Assembly: GCA_946902985.2 (NCBI GenBank)
Contig: OX336391.1
Coordinates: 69,789,947 to 69,853,946, forward strand
Origin: Meconema thalassinum
Taxonomy: Eukaryota; Arthropoda; Insecta; Orthoptera; Tettigoniidae
Direction of reading: 5' to 3'
DNA: 64,000 bases
The notes below the pieces were generated by a model. The model made no database searches, was not told the origin of the DNA, and saw only the letters and a program-made list of their open reading frames with translations. Positions 11,954 through 23,966 of the stretch are shown here, in pieces. A program made the translations under genes and the position numbers. Numbering within the stretch: position 1 is the first letter of the stretch; every line of letters begins with the position of its first letter.

Positions 11954-14550
11954 CGTGTGTTTATGAATCAGATGTCATATAAGATGTGTATTAGCAAGAT
12001 GGCAATGTGTCACTAAGTAAGCCGATGGCAGGTGACACTGGAATATGGTGGTTGGAGCCACCTGGATAAGCCGACGTAAGTACCCCACAAATCATGTTAT
12101 TATAGAAGGATAGCCACTGCATGTAATGTGATTTCGGAAGTATAAAATATGCCAGTAAGAATCAATATTAAGAGGCATACCCTCACATGTTTATTGTTTG
12201 ATTTCAGTAAAGTTGAGATGTTGAATACATCAGAGAGTGGATTAATCGTTACCACTATTAATGCTACTAATAAAATGGCAATTCAGTTATGTGAAACTTA
12301 ACGTGACGAACGCGAATGTTCGATCATTGAAGCAGTTACGTTGTGTCGGAAGAATAATTTATGTCAGTAATAATAATAATAATTATAATAATGATAAACG
12401 GTATAATTGAATACATCAGGATGAAAGGTTTTAAGCAAGAAATATTTACGCTAATTGGATTATTTATCTAGCCAAGCAGTAGATTGCATTAAGGGAAGAG
12501 AAAAGAGTTAATATTCAGTTCAGATCATATGGGATCACGTGGATCATTGTGATAATTATGCACGGGAATGTTGGAGCTTGACAGTGAATTGAATTTGTGG
12601 CTTGTGTAAGCTTGTAGAGTAACAGTTAGAGTGATCTTTATTATAGGACGAGATCGTAGACAGGTAAGGGGCCAGGTAATCTAATCGACGTGTGAAATCT
12701 CGTACAGCATGGGCGTACAGAGATAATAATTTATGCCGGAGCGTATTTAGTGTGTACCCTATCTCCGATGTTGGATATGAAATGTTCCGGGTTCGAATCC
12801 TGTGTTAAGTGCGGGGAGAACATTGGACACCTCGACGCTATACCTGATTCCCCGAGGACTTATTGTTGAGTGATTTGGCTCGTTGAAGCGAATTCATTGG
12901 CGGCAGCTGTTGACTGACCGTAATATTTTATTTAAGATACCGGCTAACCACTAGACCTGTGTTCTATGAATCTCGTGCCTTCATTATTGTGATACGGACC
13001 TGTTGAGGCCGTTATTAATGTCCTAAGGATAGGATTAAATATTCAAGCTCACCCAGAACCATTGCATAATATTCAGTTCAGATCATATGGGATCACGTGG
13101 ATCATTGTGACCACAATGTTGTATTCAAAGTCGTAACACTGCTTGGGGAGGTGAAGTCCAGGAAAGGGGAGACAAGGGGCGATTTACAGCCGTGAACGAC
13201 CCTACTCTGTTCCATTGTATGCAGGCAGCTCCAAGGGGCTGGGGTTGCTAAACAAACTGTGAAGGTTCGCGTTTTGAGCGGACAGATTTAAGACCTTGCT
13301 TGTATTGAAAGGAAGAATTGTTATAATGTGTAATGAATGTGTGTGGTTTAAAAACACATTGCTAATCATAGATTACCCTGATGATATAAAAATTTAGCAA
13401 TCTAACGAATGGTTAGAAGTAGTATTTGTTACTGTCACTGACACCTAGTTGATGAAGTTGGTTACTCGAAGCCACAGGCTACGCTCGCAAGGGTAGCGTA
13501 ATAGTATACTATCCGACACAACGATAACAGAAGTTATTTAATGAAATCACAATGACATGCAGTGTAACTATAAAAAGAGGGGAGTGGAGGGGTAGACTTA
13601 CGTAATTGTGGTGTTGCAAGTAGATCGTAGTGCAAACCATGAGTTGGCTAATGCATGAAAGCATTTGGTGGGAGAGAGAGATGTAACACAGATAGTACAC
13701 ATGATGTAAATTAAGATGTATTGTAGGATACAAGTAACTTTGTGAATATAAAGATGTCACATTAGGTGACATGAATGTAATAGTTCAGTTTTTATGAAAC
13801 ATTACATGTGCAATCAGTGCACTTGAGTAAAGTTTAAAGTCCACATAATGGTAAAAGATTGAATAGTGATATGGATTTAATTTGTTCAATTATGTGAATA
13901 ATTAGTGGATTGTGGGAGTAACTTTGTTTGTTTGTGTATTGTTTATGGGATTTGTGTTCTCATTATTTGTTTGAAGCCATGCGTTTTACTGAATTATAGT
14001 CTTTAGAGTAGAGTTGTGCCTTATCATTGTAGAGTTGATACCTTTTAGCCTCAAATCCAAAATATGCAACTGCTCAATGGGAGAACGGTACACGCCTGAG
14101 TCCTGACGCTAGCTGGAGGCAGAAGCATATTTTCCATCGAGATTACTCACATGGCTACAATATATATAATTAATAAAACTATTGCATGGGCACCGCTTGT
14201 GTTTCTTGTTACCTGCCTCACACTCATAATCCAATCGTTAACCTTCGACAGACTCCGGCAATGCTCGGTGAGCGTGACCTTGAAAAGTAGTTGAAACTCG
14301 ATAGCAGAAAGTACAGTAAGACCCGCTTCTTACCTATATGAGGTTTCTGTAATTATGGGTTAGATAATTGTTGGGTTAATGACATTGCAGTTTAGTGCTT
14401 CGACATAATAATAAAAAAATATAAATAATGAATTAAATATTAAAAAAAATAAAATAAAATTAATAATAAATAACAATAAGTAATAAATAAATAACAATGG
14501 ATAGTTAATAACAAATAAATAATGATTTGAAAAGCCCACCATTAAAGAGT

Positions 14551-14690
14551 GCAGTTGCACGTGGCGGCCATGTTGCGCATTAGCCCCTTGTCCCAGCTAT
14601 CACTGTCCCTCCATAAGAATAACATAAGGTAGTTGCGCGCAGCGGCCATCTTGCGCATTAGCCCCTGTCCCAGCTTCGGCATTTATATCC
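14551..14690. repeat. Tandem duplication, unit about 79 bp
   Basis: The block 'GCGGCCATGTTGCGCATTAG' followed by 'CCCCTTGTCCCAGCT' (from 14553) recurs from 14632 with small changes. Confidence 0.75.
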
Positions 14691-14780
14691 TACTTACATA
14701 ACCCGTTTTCTTTGTTTCTCCTTAGGGAACTTCGATTTGGAACATGGAATATAAGAAGCCCAGCCATACCGGTACCGCAC

Positions 14781-15010
14781 CTGTCCGCCTCGTTGCGTAG
14801 TGGCTATAATAACTTGGTTGTTACCGTGGAGACCGGGATCGATTCCCGGCTCACCCAAGATAGTAAATTCTGGTCTGAGGGCTCGTGAGGCACAACTCAG
14901 CCATCCTGGAAGTGGTTCTTCGTGCTTCCCACTCCCACTCCATGCAACTGCTGGGATTGTACCTTACAGATGGCCACGGCCGCTTCCTGCCCAAAACCTA
15001 CCGCATTTAA
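14781..15010 (+). mobile_element. tRNA-derived SINE
   Basis: A tRNA-like head carries an A-box-like 'TGCGTAGTGGCTATAATA' and a canonical B box within 'GGGATCGATTCCCGG'. The body follows, with 'TGCTGGGATTGTACCTTA' and 'GGCCACGGCCGCTTCC', which I recognise as a core shared by several insect SINE families. These elements are transcribed by RNA polymerase III from the internal boxes and move by borrowing a LINE reverse transcriptase. The 3' end is indistinct and no clear target duplication is visible. Confidence 0.72.
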
Positions 15011-15353
15011 AAATACACACAATAGTTCAGGCTTCACAATCACAGTTGGGTAACATTTATTTTAGATACAAAATACTCCGAAATATTATTTTGATTCATA
15101 ATACACTTATAAATTATCCGAAAATACAAAAAGTATTTAAAATACAATTCAAAACACAAAATTCTTTCCTCCACTCAGACTGTTCACAATAACATTAATA
15201 TATTACTATTATATATATTGCTGCCATGATTGACCTGAACGGAGACGCGCGTTAACGAGCAAGGGCAATGGTTCACATCCCACCGTCACCACCCTTGAAA
15301 TGGTTCTCCTCACCTCGTCCCCGATCCCGTAAAAAGGGGAATAATATGTAGAG

Positions 15354-15416
<63 letters not shown>

Positions 15417-15417
15417 T
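15354..15417. repeat. (TTA)n microsatellite
   Basis: About 20 uninterrupted TTA units. The 125 bp to the left ('CACCCTTGAAATGGTTCTCC', then 'CCCGATCCCGTAAAA') look like a SINE 3' body, so the tract may be that SINE's expanded tail. Confidence 0.9.
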
Positions 15418-15620
15418 TCGTATGGCCGAAGCTACCTGTTGTAGATCTTTGGAGCTAGGTGGTCTTCTCGCCAATTTTGTTACAGCGAATCCGGAACTGT
15501 ATTGGATAGTATGTGGCTGAGATTTAGTCAATTTGGTCTTGCAAACATCAAATGTGTTACGAGAGATCTTTTACGAGTACTGCCGGGAATCAAACTACCG
15601 CTGATCCACCGAGGTATAGT
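15418..15620 (-). mobile_element. tRNA-derived SINE (probable)
   Basis: On the minus strand a tRNA-like head is visible at 15616-15578: 'CGGTGGATCAGCGGTAG' followed by 'TTTGATTCCCGGC'. The body runs to the TTA microsatellite at 15417. Boundaries are approximate and no target duplication is seen. Confidence 0.5.
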
Positions 15621-15739
15621 AGTATGTACGGATAACACTGGGCGTAACTCTTGACAAAAAGCTGTCATCTAAGAAGGATTGCTGCCAAACTCAAAACACG
15701 GAACCTTTGTGGTACCAGGATCATTCAGAAAGTTAGTTA

Positions 15740-16870
15740 CACGAGAGTATGGCAGACCAAGTACCGTTTATTGAATGACACCCTATAATGCAATGGGTCA
15801 CAGATACATCACAGTATTTTTCGACATAGTCACCAAGTCTCTGAAAACAACGGTCGTCACGGACAACTAATCGTTCAACACCTTGACGATAGAGGTTCAC
15901 TCCTTGGTAATGGAGCGATCGGAGAACCGCTGTTTGGACCTGTTCATCATTGTCAAATCGCTGTCCAGCCTGATGGTCCTTCAGCTTGCCAAACAGATGG
16001 AAATAGCATGGTTTCAGATCCGGTGTTCATGGTGGTTGCTTCCACACTTCTCATTGAAAATATTACAGCAAAGCCTTGTAGTGCGCGCTGTGTGCGGTGT
16101 TTCATTGTCGTGCAGGAGAACAATGCCTGGGCTTAACTTTCCACGTCTCCTGTTTTTTACAACATTGCCCAGTGATTTCAATGTTTGAAACTAAGCATCG
16201 GCTGTAATGGTCGTTCTCTTCCGCATAAGCTCGGTGTACACAACGCCTTCACAACCGAAGAACACAGTGGCCATGACCTTCCCGGCCGATGGCGTAACCT
16301 TGAATTTCTTTCGCAACGGCGAAGATGTGTGTCTCCATTCCATAGACGCCCTCTTTGTTTCCGGTGTGAAATGATGCTCGCATGTCTCATCACCTGTAAT
16401 GATGCGGCTTAGGAACTCGTTCTCTTCAACAGCGTAACGCTGAAGGAAGGCCAACGACGCCCGAAACCGTGCGTCTTTGTGTGCGGGAACCAGAGATCAT
16501 CGCACCTTACGTGAGCTCAACTTCCGATACTGCAGATGGTCTCGCATGATGGCATGAGCACTGCCTATGGAGATGCCGGAATGCTGTGCAATTTCTGGGT
16601 TTAACACTCTGCGATTGATGCGAATCATTTCATCGACCCGCCGAATATTATCTTCTGTGGTCGATGTTGATGGCCTTCCTTCCCGCACGGCATCACACAC
16701 ATCTGTCCGGCCGTGCTCCAATTGTTGGCACCATTTCACAATAGCTGGCCACGGCATTGCATTTGGTCCATACACCACCACAGTTTCACGGTGAATCTCT
16801 GTGCAATACAGCCGTTTTGCCCACAAGAATCTTACGATACTTCCACTTTTCAAGAACGTCCCCCCTCAAC
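15740..16870 (-). pseudogene. mariner transposase, inactive (Tc1/mariner superfamily)
   Basis: A DD34D-type mariner transposase in pieces. The segment 16853-16497 is the N-terminal DNA-binding half, with RFLWAKRL, KWCQQLEHGRTDV, GRPSTSTTEDNIRRVDEMI and a second helix-turn-helix ending GISIGSAHAIM. The segment 16454-16191 has the first catalytic Asp in IITGDET, then SMEWRHTSS and KVMATVFFGCEG. A frame change leads to LLHDNE at about 16120-16100, where the second catalytic Asp is kept but the usual DNA triad reads DNE. The third catalytic region is too damaged to find. The end near 15780-15880 still reads GDYVEKY. The usual Trp after GDET is Cys. Terminal inverted repeats could not be delimited, so coordinates are approximate. 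It cannot encode active transposase. Confidence 0.88.
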
Positions 16871-16924
16871 GAATGTGTATGATAACGTGTGTTATTGTGG
16901 TGACTGCATAAAAGTGTATTGAAA

Positions 16925-19320
16925 ATTAAACTATTGGAAGCAATTTAGTATTGGAATCCATTTTTCAGTGTTGCCAAAGTAATCTATTAAAAGCTTTTCA
17001 GCCGGTCAACACGCATGCGCTCAAATGAGATTGGGCCCAGTGCCTGAAATAAATTACATGAATTACTTGTACTCTTGATAAAACACTTCTCTCACAAAAT
17101 GGGGGCTCACTTAGGTTTATTGGTGGAATTATAATGTCTCTAAGTAAATCAATGGTATGAGTACGGTACTCAAATCGTGTAATTTAATAAATATCGAATA
17201 ACCAGCGAGTGATATGATGATGCAATTTTCAGTGATTGCCTTCTTAAGTTAGGGAACGTAGAACTTGGAATTCTAACCGAAATGTAAATAGTGTTCTATA
17301 TTCATTTGGTTGAAATAAAACATAACAACCTATCTCCTTAAGTCTGTCGTTATAAACCTATTGGGGAAAGTGCGGTTTATGAACTTGTGAGATTTCTCGC
17401 ACGGGTCCGCTAGTATAATTTATTCCGTTAGTCTATTACACTTCTGAGTTGCGTTTAAATCTGAAGGAGCTCTCCTGGGAACTGTGTCTAGAATACTTAC
17501 AATATCGAGAAACAATGTATAACCTATCCTGGGAGATGAAGATGAGAATAGGCAGCATTCTAACAGAGCGCATTTAACAAACTGAAGTTTAATGTGAACA
17601 GTCTGCAGTATCAAGGCGAAAAACCGGACCTGGTCGTTGTGCCTACTGTGATTGGCGCAACCCAGTGCAGCACATGTCAGTCATGGAGCACACAGTTTCA
17701 ACATGTGTCGCATGCACAACGGAAGGGAGTGAAAACGAATGAAGGAGTCAGGTATAGCTCATTAAAACGTTTTTGTTGTATTGTTCTTGCAGTTACTGCT
17801 TTTCCATAATTATTAGAAATAGTCGTTTAGTTCACAGTTTTAATGAATGTGACTGCATTATGATATTCAGCAAATTTTGTAACGTTGATTTTTAAATAGC
17901 AAAAATCCAGAAGATTCCCTGTAAAACAAATTTGAAACAATAAAATTAATCCCAAAACAAACAAAAGTTATAAAAAATAAATCCAAACCTCGGAAATAAT
18001 CATCACAGTAAAGTAATGCGTCATTTGAAACAATCTAGTCTAAAAGTCCCAGCGCGACCTCTCATTTCTGACGAGTAAACGCGACCTCTACCTGGTTAAG
18101 ACATTCATATCGATGATTCACTATTTATTACAATTACAATGACGAAACGCAGAAAATATGTAGGCTCACGTAAAAGTCATCCTCTGCAGAAGTTGAAAAA
18201 TAAAAGGTTTCTTTTATTCAAGATGGTGCAAGGGCAAACTTTTAATGTTCAAATCACTCCTCTGGTGGCAAAAGCTGAATTGCAACGAAACTTACTAAAC
18301 AACAGGTTCTATATAGCGTACAACTCTTAACGATTACAAGAACATTCAATTATAATGAGGAAATGAGTAACAACTATACCACTATATATTTAGGAGAATG
18401 TAGCCTACTTGTTCATGACTGAACTTGTTTTATTTCGGATGGTAATCATTGTAATATTAGTTCATTTGTTAGTACAGAGAGCACTGGCTGGATGTTATGT
18501 TATTGTTGTTTTAAGGGGTGGCACAGTGAGGTTATCTGCCACATCGTGCTTAATGTTTTGTGCGCATAAACTTTGGGATGGTAATTTTTGTGATGTTAAT
18601 GCATTTTCATTTGGGACTGCTCTGTCTTCTAGCGTCTACAATATTACCAGTTAGCATTGCATCTCCTCTGCTCATACACCTTTCTTTTTCAAATCGTTGA
18701 ACACTGACTCTATTGGGCGAGATGAATGCCGTCTTCGACACAAAAGGTAGCAAAGAACACTCACGATATCAGCAAGTGATATGTGGTAAATGTACTCAAG
18801 ATAGATGTGGACTTGTAACATGGATATGTTTTTGGACTAGGGTTCTATCTGAAATTAGCGCGCCCAAAATTCCGATACCTAGTTGCAACAAGCGCACTTA
18901 GTTCCCACTCGTTGAAGGATGTGAGGCGATAATTGAACAAGGGGCATTCAAAAAGTGTTAAGTCACAAGAGCCAAGAACTGTTATATATTTATTTATTGC
19001 TTCCAATAGAATAAAACTCCAGTTACTGACGAATTTTACGTAGCATGATCACAATTACACGTTAAATATTAAAGAAACCACAAACAATTATAATACACCT
19101 GTTCACAATGTACAATACTCAAGATAATAACTAGATAATGTTAGACTATTCTTTATAGGTAAATTAAAATGAAAGGGAAGATACATAAATATATGGTGAT
19201 TGTTAACTTGATAAAGTTTTAGTAAACTTAAATTAAATTAAGGACATTAAATATATAAATACTCTGTGATTAGTAAAGGAAGAAAATAACAAACTATTAA
19301 ATGTATTGAAAACAAAATGA
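16925..19320. other. No gene recognised
   Basis: Low-GC sequence with only short, unrecognised open frames. At 17395-17413 it holds TCTCGCACGGGTCCGCTAG, the reverse complement of the terminal motif of the insertion at 44589. That suggests a minus-strand copy of that family ending here. Nothing else is identifiable. Confidence 0.45.
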
Positions 19321-19321
19321 T

Positions 19322-19548
19322 CGTGTGGCCTCCGGAGAGGCCTAGTGCAGGTCTTTCGAGTTGACGCCCGTGGGCGACCTGCGCGTCGTAATGAGGATGA
19401 AGTGATGATTAAGACGGCACATACACCCAGTGCCCGAGCCATGGGCATTAACCCCAGGAGATTAAAATCCCTGATGGCACGGCCGGGAATCGAACCCTGG
19501 GCACTTTGGGCCAAAGCCTAGCGCGCTAACCATTTAGCCATAGAGCCG
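19322..19548 (-). mobile_element. tRNA-derived SINE
   Basis: Read on the minus strand from 19548, the head contains an A box within 'TATGGCTAAATGGTTAG' and a B box within 'CAGGGTTCGATTCCCGG', spaced as in a tRNA. The body includes 'CCTGGGGTTAATGCCCATGG', then 'ACGCGCAGGTCGCCCACGGG' and 'AAAGACCTGCACTAGGC'. I recognise this body from insect SINEs. Head-to-tail length is about 227 bp. No clear duplication is visible at the ends. Confidence 0.82.
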
Positions 19549-19559
19549 GACATTAAATG

Positions 19560-21000
19560 TATTAATACGTGGTGATTATCACTTGATACTATTGTGCAGA
19601 TGGTCTAGATTTGACAAACAACAGGGTTCATTCTACAGTTACATAAAGTATGATGCATAGATTTTGACATTTTATCAGACATCTTCCAAGATGTATTTGT
19701 GTTATTCACTTATGCACTGACTTTTTTTACTGTTGCAAATATGGAGTGAAATCGAACATTTCGAAATGCACGCTGATGAGATTAGCTGTCCGGCAAATTG
19801 TATAAAATGGCGAGGTTTGTTGAGAGCACGTTCTTGGTTTGGGGCCTACTGACAAACCACGTTGTCTGAGATTCAACCTCCAGGTATTAAAATTGATGTA
19901 ATTTGGAAATTCGGCATTATCGATAATATTATTTATAAGCTTATAAAGAAATATCTGTTGGGATATTTCTCTTCTTTCCGACAAGCTAGCCTATTTAAAT
20001 AAAACACTTGGAGCATTTCAGTGTAAGAGATTCCATCTGATATTGCAAAAATTCTATGCATTCTATAATAGAGATACCTAATGAGACTTTTCTGATTGTT
20101 TTTCAATATGGATCTTATAAGTAAAATAACTAGGAAGCAAGACGATGCATATACAAGTTAGGTTCTATTTAAGGATAGATATAACATTAACAGTAATATT
20201 ATATTTCGGTAGACTCTAGCATTTACTATACGATTGTAGCACATTGCCATCCAAGCATAACACAAATGTAATTATTGTGAACATTCAACAGAGCTATGAC
20301 TTCATTCCGAAATCATGTGTAAATGTAGAAATAGAGGCTACAAATGGGAAAATTAATAAAATTTGTAAGAGTTTCCAAATGTCCAAATTATAGATGTAAG
20401 TAAATTAGACAGGAAATTCCACACTCAGCATGGCCTACAATTAAATAGGTTAGGAAAAGAGTATCTTAGAGATGAAATCTGCAACATTGTAAATTCAAAT
20501 GGTAAGAAGAGTTGAACCATGACGTATGAAAGATAAAGTGAGAGGACTCCTCAAGTTCAAGCGCGCCCCGCCGGGTAGCGCTAGAGTGGGCAAGTTCCAC
20601 ACTGCCGGTCAGCTGGTCTTGTGGATAATGCCAAGGGAAACGAATTACTTTGTAACTGATACTCTTTTAAAAAGTAGTTAGGGATTGCAATTAAAATAGC
20701 ACGACAGGGCACAATGGAAAATATAATTCACGGAAATAAGAACTACGGTCTTCATTGCTTGCTACGGAAAGCACGGATTCCTGGAGTCTACGGACACAGA
20801 TAAAAAACATAATCTCCAGCGTATTAAAACGAGCACACATAAACTATTAAGTAACACTCTACTTACCAATTCAATTGTCGGTTAGTCCTACTGGACTTTC
20901 GAAGGCTTGCGTGAAGACTTGGCGGATGTTCGAAATTGCAAATATCGGAGGATTTCCTTCGTTCTGAGGAAAAATCGGCACTTCTTATAATGATAAACAA
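19560..21000. other. No gene recognised
   Basis: AT-rich sequence without convincing coding potential, tandem repeats or tRNA-like boxes. Open frames are under 90 codons and unrecognised. Confidence 0.4.
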
Positions 21001-21001
21001 G

Positions 21002-21009
21002 TCTGGGGA
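21002..21009. repeat. Target-site duplication, left copy (TCTGGGGA)
   Basis: Eight bases identical to 21734-21741, directly bordering the terminal inverted repeats of the hAT-type element. Confidence 0.88.
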
Positions 21010-21733
21010 CAGGCGCGGATTCAAGGGGGGGGGGGAGGTCGTCACGGGGTCATGACCCCCCCCCTCCCCAAACGGAGATAATTTTTTTTGCAAACTCAAA
21101 AAACGAAAACACAATAACCAGACAAATAAAACTTAACGAATTTTAACTGAAAAACTTTTTTTTTTTCATTTTATTCAATACTGAAAATATCTTTATTGCA
21201 ATTATTATGTTCTGTTACAACTGTACATATTTACAACTTCATACCTGTTATATAAAAACGATTATTTATATAACACAATCAACTCGTCTATTTTGTTTAG
21301 CAAACCTTGTGATTACCGAATCGATATCTATAGTGATGTCACGATGAATGTGCAGCAATGCACGGATAGCAATTTGGGGCTTTTTTCGCACCAAAAATTT
21401 TTGCCGACGTCCAAACTGTAAGCTTGGTTGGCAATTTAAGCTGTGACTTTCTCCCTTTGTCGGTACCAACTCGACTTGCCGAAACTGTAACGTACCTTGA
21501 TACTTTTCTCGAAGCAAGATGTAAAAGTCGCAAAACACGCCGTTGCAATTTGTACGAATATTGTAGGTGCGCTAAATGCATCACGATTCTATCCATGTAG
21601 CTTGCAAAAAAAATTGGCCTGGTTTTGTACTTTTGGTTATTTTATGATTGCGTTGTTAGTGATATAATTTTTCTTAACAATTTCGATTCTGTGAACCCCC
21701 ACACCCCAAAGCCAAACTCTAGATCCGTGCCTG
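21010..21733. mobile_element. hAT-type non-autonomous DNA transposon, 724 bp
   Basis: The element begins CAGGCGCGGATTCAAG and ends, on the other strand, CAGGCACGGATCTAGAG, giving imperfect terminal inverted repeats that start CAG as in hAT transposons. It is bounded by identical 8-bp direct repeats TCTGGGGA, the hAT signature length. Inside, next to the left end, are a run of nine or more Gs and a run of Cs separated by about 20 bp (21026-21068). Two minus-strand open frames (21596-21339 and 21538-21266) overlap and do not show hAT transposase motifs I can name. They may be remnants of the parent coding region. It would depend on an autonomous relative for movement. Confidence 0.85.
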
Positions 21734-21741
21734 TCTGGGGA
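21734..21741. repeat. Target-site duplication, right copy (TCTGGGGA)
   Basis: Perfect match to 21002-21009. Confidence 0.88.
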
Positions 21742-21749
21742 TAATATCC

Positions 21750-22545
21750 ACGACGTGCTGAAGACAGCAGCCAGCTCCTGAAGGATCAACTGAAATTGTT
21801 TCTATGGAATCGATACAAACAACAAATATTTCGCTCCATGTCGGTTTTGAGTTTAATTTTCCGGTAATAACTTTCTAGGCCTGGAATAGAATGTCACATA
21901 CACTTCTCGAGGGTCGTGTTAGAACCACTTCATTCTTCATTGTTCATTGAACAGTAGTCCTTTATTTCGGTAAGAAATGAAAATTTACTTAGATTATTCT
22001 CTCGTAGAGAATGAGCACAGGGCGAACACTTAATAAATTTAGAAGAGTGCTTAACAACATAGCCAGCCAAATGGTACACTAAACACTTATCAATCGAAGA
22101 GTTTGGAACTGCGCTGTCAAATACAGGTACCGAGCTTTCCCAGTCTTCGATATTTACTGCATCTTGAACCACAATTTTTTTTCTCAATGGAAGTTTCCAC
22201 TGATTCCTTCGTCAACTACTCTACCATACCCTGGCTTACAGCCAGGCGTACGGCATGTTGAACTATTAAATTAACAAAGCCACATAAGAAATATATTTGA
22301 AGTACACAAAACGCTGATGTACACAAGACACAATGAACTGAATTTAAGAACTGAAAGCAAATAAAATTCAATTTAATTCACACAAATATCTCACACAGTA
22401 ACTTCTCACACACTTTTCTATGACCCGGCTCGACGGAACAATAGGACACGTGTTGGACATAGTCGCTTGCAGTGCTTGTAGCGGCGAGACCACGAACTAC
22501 CGTGCTATAATGGCGGAGTCCTCACACTACGTCCTTCTATTCGTC
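21750..22545. other. No gene recognised
   Basis: A minus-strand frame at 22187-21930 contains KCLVYHLAGYVVKH. This recalls the host-gene-like C-terminal part of some transposon (THAP or P-element-type) proteins, but the match is too short to call. Confidence 0.3.
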
Positions 22546-22549
22546 ATGG

Positions 22550-23955
22550 TTGAACAGTAATTTCTTTCGAGTGGAAGCAAGGAAACTGGTAAAAGAAGCC
22601 AAACGTGAGGTTTGGCATTCAGATGAGTATCTTTTGATGTCAAATTTAACTGAGTGCAACAATTGTGTTTCGGATTTGTCTAGCAACAATAATAATAACA
22701 ATTATGATAATAATAATGTAAATAAATCACCAACACAAGCTTGCAAAAGTAACAAATTTAAAATTTACCACCAGAATGTTCAGTCTCCCTATAATAAAAT
22801 TGATTACATAAATCTAATGCTTAAAAACGAATTTAAAGACATCTCAGCAATATGTATATCAGAACATTGGCTGAAAGAGGAGCAACTTGAATTAATTCAA
22901 TTCCCAGGGTTTATACTAGCTAGTAAATACTCTAGATCTAATATTAGCCATGGTGGTACTTGTATCTTCTTAAGAAATAATTTAGATCATGAACAGTTAA
23001 TAGCTTATGATTATCTAATTATGGAACAGGATTTTGTATTCTCTTCCGTAAATATACAGCAGTTTAAGCTAATAATTGTATGCGTATACCGTTCCACGTC
23101 AGGAAATTTTCGTTTATATATAGATAAATTAGAATTGTTACTCAATAACATGAGCAAAGTATATTTTGATATAATAATTTGTGGGGATGTAAATGTGGAT
23201 TTTTTATAATGTGATAGAAATTGTGAATTATTAACACAGTTACTAATTTCCTACGGACTAAAACCTACAACAAATACCGCAACACGAATAACAAAATTCA
23301 GTAAATCCACTCCTGATCAGATTGGAAAAATAGAGATAAATATCACCATTCAATAGAAGTCTATTGCCCGGATTTTAGTGACCACCATGGACAAATACTG
23401 AGTTTTGAAGTACCCGAAAAAATCAATAATATTGATAATGGAATAAAATCAAAACGCACTGAAACAAATGTTACATATTTCAATGACTTATTAAATAACG
23501 AAACATGGTCAGAAATTTATAAACTAGAAAGTATAAATGATAAATTTAATGCATTTAATAGTACCCTAAAACACTATTTCGAAACAGCATTCCCCTTTAA
23601 ACAAAGAACTATTCAAAATAACAAAACTAGCAATGGGATAACAGCAGAGATTATAAATTCATGTCAAAGAAAGAAGTTTCTACACAAATTATATAACCAA
23701 TACCACACAACACATGAATTCAATTTATACTTCAAAAAATACACTAGCATATTAAGTAAGGTAGTAAGACTAGCAAAGAAAATGCATAATGATAATTTTA
23801 TTTCCCAATCATCTAATAAAAACAGGGCTATGTGGTCCGTGATAAAGAAAGAAACTGGAAAATCTGCTAAAATACAACGAAACATTACACTGACCTGCAA
23901 TAATAAAGTGATTAATAATCCAGAGGAAATAGCAAACACTTTTCTAGTTCATTGA
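22550..23955 (+). pseudogene. LINE ORF2 fragment: APE-type endonuclease (CR1/jockey-like)
   Basis: This encodes the apurinic/apyrimidinic-like endonuclease of a non-LTR retrotransposon, which nicks target DNA for target-primed reverse transcription. Catalytic-region motifs appear in order: HQNVQSPYNKIDYI, ISEHWL, an IICGDVNVDFL segment ending at about 23206, and SDHHG at about 23377. A TAA at 23207 interrupts the frame after CGDVNVDFL. A frame change follows, and the sequence can be read on through the inter-domain linker (RKKFLHKLYNQY, then NRAMWSVIKKETGK) to about 23955. There it stops abruptly before any reverse transcriptase motif and meets repeat family A. Asn-rich sequence precedes the endonuclease. 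Losing the 3' half is unusual, because LINEs normally lose their 5' ends, so a later insertion or rearrangement probably removed the reverse transcriptase. Confidence 0.8.
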
Positions 23956-23966
23956 CAATATACTCT

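Larger units (their letters stand above)
10017..14780. other. Unassigned 4.8-kb stretch with small internal duplications
   Basis: No coding sequence or element family is recognised. Visible structure includes a 47-bp tandem duplication at 11860-11953, a 44-bp sequence present at 12510-12553 and again at 13067-13110, and an AT-only stretch at 14405-14525. A 'GGGTTCGAATCC' at about 12787 resembles a tRNA B box, but I see no matching A box. A 'TTAATAAAACTATTG' near 14172 could be a polyadenylation signal of an old element. Confidence 0.45.

Noticed and set aside
12760..12830. tRNA gene or SINE at a GGTTCGAATCC box
   Set aside because: No A box at tRNA spacing and no acceptor-stem pairing could be found.
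14360..14560. 66-codon hydrophobic open frame
   Set aside because: It is translation of AAT/AAATAA low-complexity DNA.
16185..16922. Plus-strand open frames opposite the mariner
   Set aside because: They are antisense shadows of the transposase frames, which carry the recognisable motifs.
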